This document shows positions 1 to 7,792 of a DNA stretch of 23,752 nucleotides, in pieces. A program made the translations under genes and the position numbers. Position 1 is the stretch's first letter; each line of letters starts with the position of its first letter. Source of the DNA: Ruminiclostridium sp. (GTDB lineage Bacteria; Bacillota; Clostridia; DSM-8532); contig DOHN01000100.1 in the NCBI GenBank assembly GCA_003535195.1, positions 1 through 23,752 of the forward strand, read 5' to 3'. Below the pieces are notes generated by a model. That model saw only the letters and a program-made list of their open reading frames with translations, was not told the origin of the DNA and ran no database searches.

Positions 1-168
1 TTCAAGAGTTTCGCAATTACCTAGATAATATTATTAAATAGGAAATAACACAAAAAAAGTATGCCAAATATAATTAACAAAATTATTATTGCACTCTAAA
101 TATAAATATATCATAATTTGCGGTTAAATATATCAAATAAATTTCGACAATTAACCAGGAAAAAATTA

Positions 169-1368
169 TCAATTCAAAATATCATTATTAATACGGTTAT
201 TTTGGTTTTTAGACCGGCGCCTGCTTATAAGAAAATGGATCAAGAGAATGCAAAAAGCAAGGCTGAGAAGTCCTGTGCCAATGAAAAGAACTGTATTTAC
301 GCCATGGCGTTCAATAATGATGCCTCCGGCCGCCGAGCCAATGACTCCGGTCAGGCTGCTGCAGATAGCGTCAGCAAAGGTTTGGGCAGAGGTTCTCAAA
401 TCGTCAGGGGCATTTTCGTTGACAAAAAGCCTGATGGCGGGAAGATAATTGCCAAAGGCCAGTCCTTGCGCAAACATTGCCGTAATGACCATAAACGGGC
501 TCTTGGCAAGGATGAGCAGTACAAAATGGAGAATAAATAACAGGACCGACAGAAGAAAAAGAATATTGGATCTGTATTTTTTTGAAAGCTTCTTGGAGGC
601 AAGGAACATGGGGATTTCTGTGATGACTCCAAAGAAATAGGCAAGGCCCAAGTCCCATGAAGTTCCTTTGACATTATCCAGGATCAAGGGGAGAAGCAAA
701 TGAACGGTACGGAAGGCCAGCCCGATAATGAAGCACACAGCGATAAAAAATATATACCGTCTGTTGGTGAATAAGGTTTTAAAGCTTTTTTTCAGGTTTT
801 TACCGGAGCGGAGGTCCTCCGACGCGTCTTCCAGCCGAAAAGATACCAACAGCGTTATTGAAATAAAAAATGATGCGGCAATAAACATTACAGTAAATCC
901 AAATTGGCGGATCAATAATCCGAAGATTAGGGCAGAAACAGCAAAGCCCAGGGAGGCCCAGAGGCGGATATGACCGTATTCTTCTTCCTTTCCGGGAAGT
1001 TTTTTGAGGATCCAAGTGTCCAGTATGGAGGGCTGGGGTATCTGGGCAAAGCCCAAAACAAACATCATCACCCAGACCCAGAGAGTGCTCCGTATGACCA
1101 GAAAGGATAGGATGGAGGCGAGAATGATAAGATTGGCGACCATAAAATTCTTTTTTATGGTATGAAGCTTGTCACAAAGAAAACCCCAGATAAATTGCCC
1201 CAGGATACCGCCCAGTGTACTTAAGGAAAGTGCAAATCCAATTTCGGGTTTTGAAAGTCCTATGCTTTTAAAAAATAAAGCCGCGAAAGAAGTAAAGGCG
1301 CACCAGGAACACCAAAAAGTGAGCTGAATAAAGCTGAATTTAAGCTTTTCGTTTTTTTTTCTCTTCAT
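169..1368 (-). CDS. MFS transporter (MFS_1-like, 12 TM)
   Basis: A 399-residue, strongly hydrophobic protein with about 12 membrane segments, the usual length for a major facilitator. The N-terminal part has the layout of the MFS_1-like/PPP-type subgroup: a first helix, the segment FFKSIGLSKPEIGFALS, and then a loop WGFLCDKLHTIKK between helices 2 and 3 that resembles the MFS motif G-x-x-x-D-[RK]. A basic, Asn-rich tail (SRRRSKNQNNRIN) lies in the cytosol. It is likely a proton-coupled symporter or an efflux pump for a small solute. The substrate is not evident and no neighbour suggests one. The ATG at 1368 is preceded on the minus strand by GAGGAG, about 15 bases away, which is longer than usual; an in-frame stop just upstream excludes an earlier start. 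It is transcribed divergently from the flippase gene. The family is clear; the function is only generic. Confidence 0.85.
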   Translation of the reverse strand: MKRKKNEKLKFSFIQLTFWCSWCAFTSFAALFFKSIGLSKPEIGFALSLSTLGGILGQFIWGFLCDKLHTIKKNFMVANLIILASILSFLVIRSTLWVWVMMFVLGFAQIPQPSILDTWILKKLPGKEEEYGHIRLWASLGFAVSALIFGLLIRQFGFTVMFIAASFFISITLLVSFRLEDASEDLRSGKNLKKSFKTLFTNRRYIFFIAVCFIIGLAFRTVHLLLPLILDNVKGTSWDLGLAYFFGVITEIPMFLASKKLSKKYRSNILFLLSVLLFILHFVLLILAKSPFMVITAMFAQGLAFGNYLPAIRLFVNENAPDDLRTSAQTFADAICSSLTGVIGSAAGGIIIERHGVNTVLFIGTGLLSLAFCILLIHFLISRRRSKNQNNRINNDILN

Positions 1369-1587
1369 GGAAGACTCTTACTGCTCCTCAATAATAAAAT
1401 ATCAATTAAGAAAAACCCCTTGCCTTCGTCTTGCCTCCATTAGTCTGCACAATAAATCATGGTAATACGCAAAGAACAGAGCAATAAAAATTCCAACGCT
1501 GCATATCTGATTAGACTAAAGACATAAAGGCACCTTAAATGAATCCTGAAAATAAATAGAGGCATAAAGGGCAATTTGCAGATCTTC

Positions 1588-1616
1588 TCATATATTCCCT
1601 GAACCGTTCATAGAAT
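1588..1616 (+). promoter_or_regulatory. Candidate sigma-E (sporulation) promoter of the SpoVB-like gene
   Basis: TCATATA (1588-1594) and CATAGAAT (1609-1616) are separated by 14 bases. The known sigma-E consensus in Bacillus is close to KMATATT, 14-15 bases, CATACAHT; here each element differs at one position. Transcription would start near 1623, leaving a short leader that carries the GGAGGGAGA ribosome binding site of the flippase at 1649. Mother-cell sigma-E control is established for B. subtilis spoVB, so the match sits where expected. It rests on consensus matching by eye only. Confidence 0.5.
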
Positions 1617-1648
1617 GAAGGGCAGCCAATGCTGGAGGGAGAGATCAA

Positions 1649-3202
1649 ATGGCGCGGCGCTCACTGAAGTACAATGCGGCTGTACTTACGGTAACAGGAT
1701 TTCTGGTCAAGGCGATCGGTTTTTTTTATCGCGTTTTTATTGCCAATAGTATAGGCTCGGAGGGACTCGGGCTCTATCAGCTGGTCACTCCTATCTATTC
1801 CCTTTTGGTATTGGTGCTCTCTGCAGGAATTTCAGTGGCGGTATCCCGTTTCGTGGCCGAGGAGACCTCAAGACGCCTGAGTCATAGGGCCGCCAAAATT
1901 GCATCCCTGTCGGCGGGCCTGGTGTTAATCGGGGGAATCATTGTCTGCGGCATATTGGTTTTGAATTTGGATTTGGTTTTAAGCCTTACGGGGGATGAGA
2001 GGACGCGGGATTCATTGCTCTGGATCCTGGCCTTTGTTCCTCCCATTGCGGCAGCCTCGGCATTTAAGGGGTATTTCTATGGCCGGGAGGAAATGATTCC
2101 CAACGCTGCCGGCCAGATATTGGAGCAAATCGCAAAACTTGCTGTTATTATTCTGCTGTTTGATCGCTTTAAGGGGCAGGGTGTTGCAAACATGTGCCTT
2201 TTGGCGGTGATTGCCATGCTGGCGGGAGAATGTGCCAATGTTTTGGTGGTTCTTATTCTCTTCCTTTTTGCCAAGCCCAGGAGGAAGGGTTTAAACGCAC
2301 GGGAAAGGACAATGCCGGTAATAAAGAAAATATGCAGAACGGCCATACCTATTTCAACAAACAGGCTTGTTCTCTCAGCTATCGGCACGGCCGAAAACCT
2401 GCTTATACCCCAAATGCTCGTCTTGTATGGCCTTACTATGCAGGATAGCCTAAAGGCTTTGGGGCGTCTGTCGGGTATGGCCTCGCCGCTGGTCTTTTTC
2501 CCGTCCATGCTGCCCGGGGCACTTGCAACTGCGCTGGTGCCGGCTATTGCGGGAGCTGTTGCCTCAAGACAGTTTTCTGTCGCCAACCGTCAAATATCCC
2601 AGTCCATCCGGTTGACATTAACTATGGGCCTGATTTTTACTTCTTTCTTTGCCTGCTGCAGCTATGAGCTGGCCGAACTGGTCTACCCGGGAAAGGAAGT
2701 AGGGGGAATATTACATCTTCTTTCCTATACAGGAGTTTTCTTATACCTTCAGCAGACCATGCTGGGCATTTTAAACGGCCTTGCACAGGAAAAATCTATA
2801 TTGGTCAATACTCTGGCCGGCAGTGTCGTAAGGCTGCTGGTTATATGGCTGGGCATGCCGGTGATGGGTATCGATGCATATATTTATAGTGTCATTGCAG
2901 GAAGCATTCTCACTGTTTCCTTGAATTTCAGGAAGATTTCAAAGATCACGGGTATGGCCGTCGATATGGGGGAGTGGCTTTTAAAACCCTTGTCGGCAGC
3001 ATTGCTGGGGGCATTGGTAGCACTGATTTTGAAACAGCTTCCGGCACTTTTGCACATGCCCCGGAAAATAGAGATGCTGGCCTCTATAGCCATTGCTTTT
3101 GGTACCATTTCAGCGGCCTTTCTGTTAACCGGCATAGTGAAAGGTGAGGATTTAAAACGTTGGGCGGGCAAGAACAAATTCAATGTCTATGAAATATTAT
3201 AA
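1649..3202 (+). CDS. spoVB: SpoVB-like MOP-superfamily lipid-linked oligosaccharide flippase
   Basis: A 517-residue polytopic protein of about 14 hydrophobic segments, the normal size for the SpoVB/MurJ-like branch of the MATE/MOP flippases. The N-terminus carries the family pattern: a first helix, FFYRVFIANSIGSEGLGLYQ, then a second helix and ISVAVSRFVAEE. SpoVB of Bacillus is needed for spore cortex formation, and the family exports lipid-linked peptidoglycan precursors. The ATG is well placed after GGAGGGAGA. It appears monocistronic, with a candidate sigma-E promoter (1588-1616) just upstream, which supports a sporulation role over a vegetative YtgP-type paralogue. The C-terminal tail is hydrophilic and basic (KGEDLKRWAGKNKFN). 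Family assignment is strong; the choice of spoVB over another paralogue is moderately sure. Confidence 0.85.
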   Translation: MARRSLKYNAAVLTVTGFLVKAIGFFYRVFIANSIGSEGLGLYQLVTPIYSLLVLVLSAGISVAVSRFVAEETSRRLSHRAAKIASLSAGLVLIGGIIVCGILVLNLDLVLSLTGDERTRDSLLWILAFVPPIAAASAFKGYFYGREEMIPNAAGQILEQIAKLAVIILLFDRFKGQGVANMCLLAVIAMLAGECANVLVVLILFLFAKPRRKGLNARERTMPVIKKICRTAIPISTNRLVLSAIGTAENLLIPQMLVLYGLTMQDSLKALGRLSGMASPLVFFPSMLPGALATALVPAIAGAVASRQFSVANRQISQSIRLTLTMGLIFTSFFACCSYELAELVYPGKEVGGILHLLSYTGVFLYLQQTMLGILNGLAQEKSILVNTLAGSVVRLLVIWLGMPVMGIDAYIYSVIAGSILTVSLNFRKISKITGMAVDMGEWLLKPLSAALLGALVALILKQLPALLHMPRKIEMLASIAIAFGTISAAFLLTGIVKGEDLKRWAGKNKFNVYEIL

Positions 3203-3288
3203 AGTATAAAGATCAAATATTTAAAAATAGAAGAAAATAGAAGAAAAAAAGAGAAAAGAAGAGACAAATAAAGATATGGCATTATAAA

Positions 3289-3305
3289 GGTCAAAGAAAG
3301 TCAAA
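3289..3305 (+). promoter_or_regulatory. CtsR operator 1 (upstream of the -35 element)
   Basis: GGTCAAAGAAAGTCAAA is an exact match to the CtsR heptad direct repeat (RGTCAAA, three bases, RGTCAAA). CtsR represses clp and small heat-shock genes in Firmicutes. The box ends 8 bases before the proposed -35 hexamer of the hsp20 promoter. Confidence 0.85.
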
Positions 3306-3313
3306 AACAGGAT

Positions 3314-3342
3314 TTGAATGTTTGGACGGCAGAATTTATAAT
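3314..3342 (+). promoter_or_regulatory. Sigma-A promoter of hsp20
   Basis: TTGAAT (3314-3319) and TATAAT (3337-3342) are separated by exactly 17 bases. The promoter lies between two CtsR boxes and points at the hsp20 gene. The predicted start near 3349 gives a leader of about 145 bases. Confidence 0.75.
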
Positions 3343-3352
3343 AAAAGCACAA

Positions 3353-3369
3353 GGTCAAAGAAAGTCAAA
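3353..3369 (+). promoter_or_regulatory. CtsR operator 2 (just downstream of the transcription start)
   Basis: A second identical 17-base heptad repeat, 64 bases after the first. It begins about 10 bases after the -10 hexamer, so a bound repressor would block initiation or early elongation. Two identical boxes bracketing one promoter make a chance match very unlikely. Confidence 0.85.
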
Positions 3370-3494
3370 AGCAAATAAGAGCAAAAATTATTTTGGGGGT
3401 GTTTCAATAAATAAAAGAATAAGCCCAAATACATAATATACTATGTGAGGTAAAAGTTTTAATCTATAAATTGTAAATAATGGAGGTGCTTTTT

Positions 3495-3944
3495 ATGTTT
3501 GGTATGGTTCCTTATTCAAGGAGAAACTCAAATGTAGCAAAAAGAGATGATTGGTTCGGCTTGGACAGGTTTTTTGAAGACTTCTTCAGAGATCCGCTCT
3601 TTGAAAGAATGTCGGCACTGGCAACCCCTATTCGGGCCGATATCAAAGAAAATGAAAAGGAGTACGTTGTAGAGGCAGAGCTTCCCGGCGTCAATAAAGA
3701 AGATATCATCATTGATCTGGATAATGATGTCTTGACACTTGGGGCAGACATCAAGAGCGAGACCGATAATGAAAATAACGGCTATATCTACAAAGAACGC
3801 CAGACTGGTTCCTACAGACGCAGCTTCCATGTGCCGAATATCGACAATGAAGGGGTTCAGGCAGCCTATAAGGACGGGCTTCTTACCATAACCCTTCCTA
3901 AGGCGGAACCTGAAAAGAGATCCAGGAAGATACAAATTCAATAG
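3495..3944 (+). CDS. Hsp20/alpha-crystallin small heat-shock protein
   Basis: A 149-residue ATP-independent holdase chaperone. The alpha-crystallin domain runs from about residue 43 to 140: it opens at IRADIKENEKEYVVEAELPG, has the conserved VNKEDI segment, and closes with the AYKDGLLTITLPK signature (A-x-x-x-G-x-L-x-x-x-x-P). The C-terminal IQIQ is a good match to the I-x-I/V motif used in oligomer assembly. The N-terminal RFFEDFF-type segment is typical. The start is taken at 3495, not at the in-frame ATG 3480, because the bases at 3480-3489 include the ribosome binding site GGAGGTG at ideal spacing. Two CtsR boxes flank the promoter, so heat or protein-damage induction through CtsR is expected. 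It is monocistronic, closed by a terminator at 3977-4009. Confidence 0.95.
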   Translation: MFGMVPYSRRNSNVAKRDDWFGLDRFFEDFFRDPLFERMSALATPIRADIKENEKEYVVEAELPGVNKEDIIIDLDNDVLTLGADIKSETDNENNGYIYKERQTGSYRRSFHVPNIDNEGVQAAYKDGLLTITLPKAEPEKRSRKIQIQ

Positions 3945-3976
3945 TATAGTTTTTTGTAGAGGTACCGTAATTATAA

Positions 3977-4009
3977 AGGGGCTGTCAGACTGACAGTCCC
4001 TATTTTTTA
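3977..4009 (+). terminator. Rho-independent terminator after hsp20
   Basis: An 11-bp stem with one G-U pair (AGGGGCTGTCA pairing with TGACAGTCCCT), a three-base loop GAC, then a run of six T. It lies 32 bases after the hsp20 stop codon. Confidence 0.85.
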
Positions 4010-4149
4010 CCCGTATTTTGGAAGGATTCGCCGTTCTTTTAATGAAGATGGCCGCAGGTTCTATACTTTTCACTATATATATGGCTGAGGTATCATGCTA
4101 AAATATTTATTGTTCTTGTAAGTTCTTGAGAGGCTAAAGAGGTAACAAT

Positions 4150-5793
4150 ATGGAAGATATTGTATATATTACCGGGCATAAAAATCCGGATACGGATTCC
4201 ATCTGTTCATCTATCGCATACGCGGAACTAAAGGGAAAGCTTGGCGTAAATGCGGTCCCGGTCAGAATAGGGGAGATTAATCCGGAGACAGAATTTGTTC
4301 TGAATTATTTTGGGCTCGAAGCACCGAAATTTCTTGAAACGGTGAGGACCCAGGTCTCGGACCTGAATATGGACATTGTCGGTCCGGTTTCGGAGGACAT
4401 TTCCATTAAAACTGCCTGGAGCATTATGCGGAAAAATAATATAAAGATCCTTCCCGTAGCCGATGAAATCGGTAAGCTCCTGGGTATAATAAGCTTGTCG
4501 GATATCACCGAAAGCTATATGAATGCTCTTGAAAACAATATTCTGTCGGCAAGCTGCACACCGCTTAGAAATATTACCGATACTTTAAAAGCCAGACTGA
4601 TAAGCGGTGATGAAGAACACTTTCATCAATCCGGAAAGGTCCTGATTGCGGCCATGGACCCCGAAGGTATGGTGCCGTTTATAGAAAACGGCGATATTGT
4701 CCTTTTAGGAAACAGAAAGGACACTCAGATTGAAGCGGTGAAGGCCGGTGCAGGTTGCATTATTGCCACTTGCGGCGGTCATGTGGAAAAAGAGGCGCGG
4801 ACCCTGGCCAAGGAAAAAAACTGCGTGGTATTGGAAACCGCCTACGATACATTTACCACGGCGAGATTGATCAACCAGAGCGTACCCATTTCATACATTA
4901 TGACCAAGGCAAATATTGTATCCTTTAATATCAATGATTTTATTGATTCCATCAAGGACAGCATGCTGCAAACCAGATACAGAAGCTATCCGGTAGTGGA
5001 TGATAAATGCCTGATTAAGGGGTTTATTTCCAGGTATCATTTGATATCCCAGAAAAGAAAAAAGATTATTCTGCTTGATCATAATGAAAAAATGCAGACG
5101 GTGGATGGCATCGAACAGGCCGATATCCTGGAGATTATAGACCATCACAGGATTGGGGATATACAGACCGGCTATCCCATCTATTTCAAAAACGATACGG
5201 TGGGCAGTACTTCGACGCTTATAGCGGGCATGTATTTTGAGAACGGCATGAAGCCCTCCAAAAAAATTGCAGGCATTCTGTGCGCCGGGATTATTTCAGA
5301 TACGCTGAACCTGAAATCCCCCACCTCCACGTATCAGGATACGGAGATGATATCCAAGCTTTCCAAGATTGCCAATATCAATGCCGATAAGTTTTCCGAA
5401 TCCATGTTCAAGGTCGGTTCGGCACTCGGTAAAATGAGCACCCAGCAAATTTTGAATTATGATTTTAAAGACTATAAATTTGACAAGTATAAAATCGGCA
5501 TAGGGCAGATTAATTCCAGCGATATTAAGAACCTTGAAGAAAAGAAGGACAGCATCATTGAATATATGGAAAAAATATGCGAGAACAAAGGGTACAGTCT
5601 CCTGATGCTGCTGGTGACCGATATCATTGATGAGGGGTCCTATATATTGTTTACCGGCAGCGAGAAGGCATTGATCAATAAAATATTTCATGCTGCTCCC
5701 GACCATAATCTTCAATATTTCAAAGACGTGGTTTCCAGAAAGAAACAGGTCATACCAATGATTGCAAACGCGATACAAAGTTTGTCCACATGA
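4150..5793 (+). CDS. Family II manganese-dependent inorganic pyrophosphatase with CBS and DRTGG regulatory domains
   Basis: It hydrolyses pyrophosphate to phosphate in the cytosol. The 547-residue protein has the DHH catalytic module split by an insert. The N-terminus carries GHKNPDTDS (His10, Asp14, Asp16); the insert holds a CBS domain (about 67-125), a DRTGG domain (about 140-245) and a second CBS domain (about 250-305); then come LLDHNE (Asp310, His311), IDHH (Asp331, His332, His333) and the DHHA2 domain ending in SRKKQ (529-533), the pyrophosphate-binding signature. Plain family II enzymes are about 310 residues, so this is the CBS-PPase subclass, which is known to be inhibited by AMP/ADP and activated by ATP or diadenosine polyphosphates. 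All metal ligands expected by motif are present. GAGGT before the ATG serves as the ribosome binding site. It seems to be its own unit. Confidence 0.95.
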   Translation: MEDIVYITGHKNPDTDSICSSIAYAELKGKLGVNAVPVRIGEINPETEFVLNYFGLEAPKFLETVRTQVSDLNMDIVGPVSEDISIKTAWSIMRKNNIKILPVADEIGKLLGIISLSDITESYMNALENNILSASCTPLRNITDTLKARLISGDEEHFHQSGKVLIAAMDPEGMVPFIENGDIVLLGNRKDTQIEAVKAGAGCIIATCGGHVEKEARTLAKEKNCVVLETAYDTFTTARLINQSVPISYIMTKANIVSFNINDFIDSIKDSMLQTRYRSYPVVDDKCLIKGFISRYHLISQKRKKIILLDHNEKMQTVDGIEQADILEIIDHHRIGDIQTGYPIYFKNDTVGSTSTLIAGMYFENGMKPSKKIAGILCAGIISDTLNLKSPTSTYQDTEMISKLSKIANINADKFSESMFKVGSALGKMSTQQILNYDFKDYKFDKYKIGIGQINSSDIKNLEEKKDSIIEYMEKICENKGYSLLMLLVTDIIDEGSYILFTGSEKALINKIFHAAPDHNLQYFKDVVSRKKQVIPMIANAIQSLST

Positions 5794-5923
5794 GCGGCCG
5801 AGAGTCAAACTTGTTTTCATGCGGGCTCGAATTATGTATAATTATAATGATATAGATAACCAAAAAAAACGGTTTAATATATATAATGTACCATTTTTAT
5901 GGCAATAATTAAGGAGCGAGATA

Positions 5924-6643
5924 ATGAAGCTAGTTGCTGACTGCCATTTTCACACCCTTTCGAGCGGGCATGCCTACAGTACCATTGCTGAATACGCAAA
6001 AGAAGCCTCGGAAAAAGAACTTGAGATTATCGGAATGACGGACCACGGACCCATGATGCCAGGCAGCTGTGGCATCTTTCACTTTAGCAACCTGAAGGCG
6101 ATCCCTTCATATATGTACGGTGTAGAGATCTTAAAGGGTATGGAGGCAAATATCATTGGTTATGACGGAACATTAGATACTGAGGATTTAAACTTGGAGC
6201 AGATGGAAGTACTTATTGCAAGCTTTCATACGCCCTGCCTGACGCCCTCTTCCAAAAAAGAAAATACCCGGGCCATCATCAACAGTATGAAGAATCCATA
6301 TGTTAACATCATTGGACATCCTGATGATGGGAGGATAGAGCTGGATTATCCGGAGCTTGCCAGGGCCGCTGCAGATTCGGGCGTGCTGATCGAGGTCAAT
6401 AATTCCTCTTTAAAGCCCGGTTCTTTCAGGCTGAATGCCGCCCAAAATTATCCAAAGCTTTTGGAGGAATGTCTTAAGTATAATGTTTGTATTATCATAG
6501 ATAGCGATTCCCATATCCATACCGATATTGGCGAATGCGGCGAGGCCTTGGAGCTTGTCAGAGATTTCGGTTATCCCAGGGACTTGATTGCCAACGCCAA
6601 TGTGCAGAGACTGAAAGAAAGGCTGTTTTTAAGGAGAAAATAA
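5924..6643 (+). CDS. PHP-domain phosphatase/phosphoesterase (YcdX-like)
   Basis: A 239-residue metal-dependent phosphoesterase of the PHP superfamily. The motif set looks complete: HFH near the start (His8, His10), His16, TDHGP (Asp40, His41), KGMEAN with the bridging Glu, [14 protein letters not shown] and the closing [10 protein letters not shown] with Asp and His. The length and layout fit the stand-alone YcdX group (trinuclear zinc phosphatases) rather than histidinol phosphatase, which carries other surrounding motifs. The natural substrate is unknown. The ATG follows AAGGAG at good spacing. The stop codon is two bases before the prfA start, and the ribosome binding site of prfA lies inside this gene, so the two are surely co-transcribed and probably translationally coupled. 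Confidence 0.88.
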   Translation: MKLVADCHFHTLSSGHAYSTIAEYAKEASEKELEIIGMTDHGPMMPGSCGIFHFSNLKAIPSYMYGVEILKGMEANIIGYDGTLDTEDLNLEQMEVLIASFHTPCLTPSSKKENTRAIINSMKNPYVNIIGHPDDGRIELDYPELARAAADSGVLIEVNNSSLKPGSFRLNAAQNYPKLLEECLKYNVCIIIDSDSHIHTDIGECGEALELVRDFGYPRDLIANANVQRLKERLFLRRK

Positions 6644-6645
6644 GT

Positions 6646-7722
6646 ATGCTTGAGAGGCTGGAAGTTATCGCAAACCGATTTGAGGAACTAAATATGAGGC
6701 TGGCCGATCCCGGCATTATAAATGACCAGGAACAATATTTAAAATTGATGAAAGAGCATACCGAACTCTCGGGGATTGTGGAGAAATTCCGGGAATACAA
6801 GGCTCATGTTCAAAGTTTAGAGGATGCAAAGCTCATGCTGGAGGATAATCCTGATAAAGAACTGGAGGAAATGATCCAGCTTGAAATCAAGGAGGATTTA
6901 AGCAAGATAGAGCGGGCTGAAAAAGAACTGAAGATCATGCTGATGCCCAAGGATCCCAATGATGAGAAAAACGTTATTGTGGAAATCCGCGGCGGCGCCG
7001 GAGGAGATGAAGCCGCTCTTTTTGCGGCAGACCTGTTCCGTATGTATTCCCATTATGCAGAGAGCAGGGGCTGGTCGGTGGGCATTATCGACTCCAATCC
7101 CACAGAAATTGGCGGGTTTAAGGAAATTGTCTTTGAAATTGAAGGAAAAGGAGCTTACAGCCGCCTGAAATTTGAGAGCGGCGTACATCGGGTCCAGCGG
7201 GTGCCCTCTACCGAGTCCAGCGGGAGAATACATACCTCCACTGCGACGGTAGCTGTTTTGCCTGAAGTCGACGATGTATCGGCGGTGGAGATCAACCCGA
7301 ATGATATTCAAATCGATACCTACAGAGCTTCCGGAGCGGGCGGGCAGCATGTTAACAAAACTTCATCGGCCATCCGCATCACCCATTTTCCCACCGGGAT
7401 TGTTGTTACCTGCCAGGACCAGCGTTCCCAGTATAAGAATAAAGATAAGGCCATGCAGGTATTGAAGAGCAAGCTCTATGAACTTGAAATGCGGAAGCAT
7501 GATTCAGAAATTGCTGAAAACCGTAAAAGCCAGGTGGGTACGGGGGACAGAAGCGAGAGAATCAGAACCTATAACTTTCCTCAAAGGCGTGTCACCGACC
7601 ACCGTATAGGCTATACCATTTATCAGATCGAACAGTTTATGAACGGGGATCTTGATGAAATCATAGATGCGCTTATTACCACCGATCAGGCTGAAAAGCT
7701 GAGCGGCGGAAATGGAGACTAA
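6646..7722 (+). CDS. prfA: Peptide chain release factor 1
   Basis: RF1 recognises UAA and UAG stop codons in the ribosomal A site and triggers peptide release. The 358-residue length is standard. The GGQ catalytic motif is at 232-234 in [16 protein letters not shown], and the codon-reading tripeptide is PST at 187-189, matching the P-x-T form of RF1 and not the SPF of RF2. The N-terminal PCRF domain is helical and charged. The reading frame stays open upstream to 6535, but the ATG at 6646 is chosen because the sequence [16 protein letters not shown] matches RF1 N-termini and AAGGAG lies nine bases before it. It is coupled to the PHP phosphatase gene. No prmC (the RF1 methyltransferase gene, a frequent neighbour) is adjacent. 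Confidence 0.97.
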   Translation: MLERLEVIANRFEELNMRLADPGIINDQEQYLKLMKEHTELSGIVEKFREYKAHVQSLEDAKLMLEDNPDKELEEMIQLEIKEDLSKIERAEKELKIMLMPKDPNDEKNVIVEIRGGAGGDEAALFAADLFRMYSHYAESRGWSVGIIDSNPTEIGGFKEIVFEIEGKGAYSRLKFESGVHRVQRVPSTESSGRIHTSTATVAVLPEVDDVSAVEINPNDIQIDTYRASGAGGQHVNKTSSAIRITHFPTGIVVTCQDQRSQYKNKDKAMQVLKSKLYELEMRKHDSEIAENRKSQVGTGDRSERIRTYNFPQRRVTDHRIGYTIYQIEQFMNGDLDEIIDALITTDQAEKLSGGNGD

Positions 7723-7726
7723 ATCG

Positions 7727-7767
7727 AAAAGACCTCTATCCTTATTGTTTAGGACAGGGGCCTTTCT
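7727..7767. terminator. Imperfect hairpin between convergent prfA and usp
   Basis: AAAAGACCTCTATCCT and AGGACAGGGGCCTTT form a long imperfect stem around an eight-base loop, with A/T-rich flanks on both sides. It sits between two genes that converge, where a two-way terminator is expected. Several mismatches or wobble pairs in either transcript make it a moderate call. Confidence 0.5.
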
Positions 7768-7792
7768 AACGAGGGGTGGATTTATCAGATGT

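Noticed and set aside
1..168. Search of the A/T-rich left edge for a gene, terminator or RNA
   Set aside because: Only A/T-rich sequence with no ribosome binding site plus frame, and no hairpin followed by a T-run.
118..540. A 140-codon plus-strand frame at the left end
   Set aside because: Mostly antisense to the MFS transporter, no ribosome binding site, low-quality composition.
1630..1668. A 12-codon upstream frame overlapping the SpoVB start
   Set aside because: Only a weak ribosome binding site, and the overlap is out of frame; no regulatory codon pattern was seen. Probably chance.
3528..4073. A 181-codon open frame on the minus strand over hsp20
   Set aside because: Cys- and Ile-rich translation with no family pattern; it runs through the hsp20 terminator.
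5296..5820. A 174-codon open frame on the minus strand within the pyrophosphatase gene
   Set aside because: Antisense to the DHH/DHHA2 coding region, with no domain signature of its own.
6535..6645. N-terminal extension of release factor 1 up to 6535
   Set aside because: The extension is the out-of-frame end of the PHP phosphatase gene; the RF1 N-terminus and ribosome binding site fix the start at 6646.
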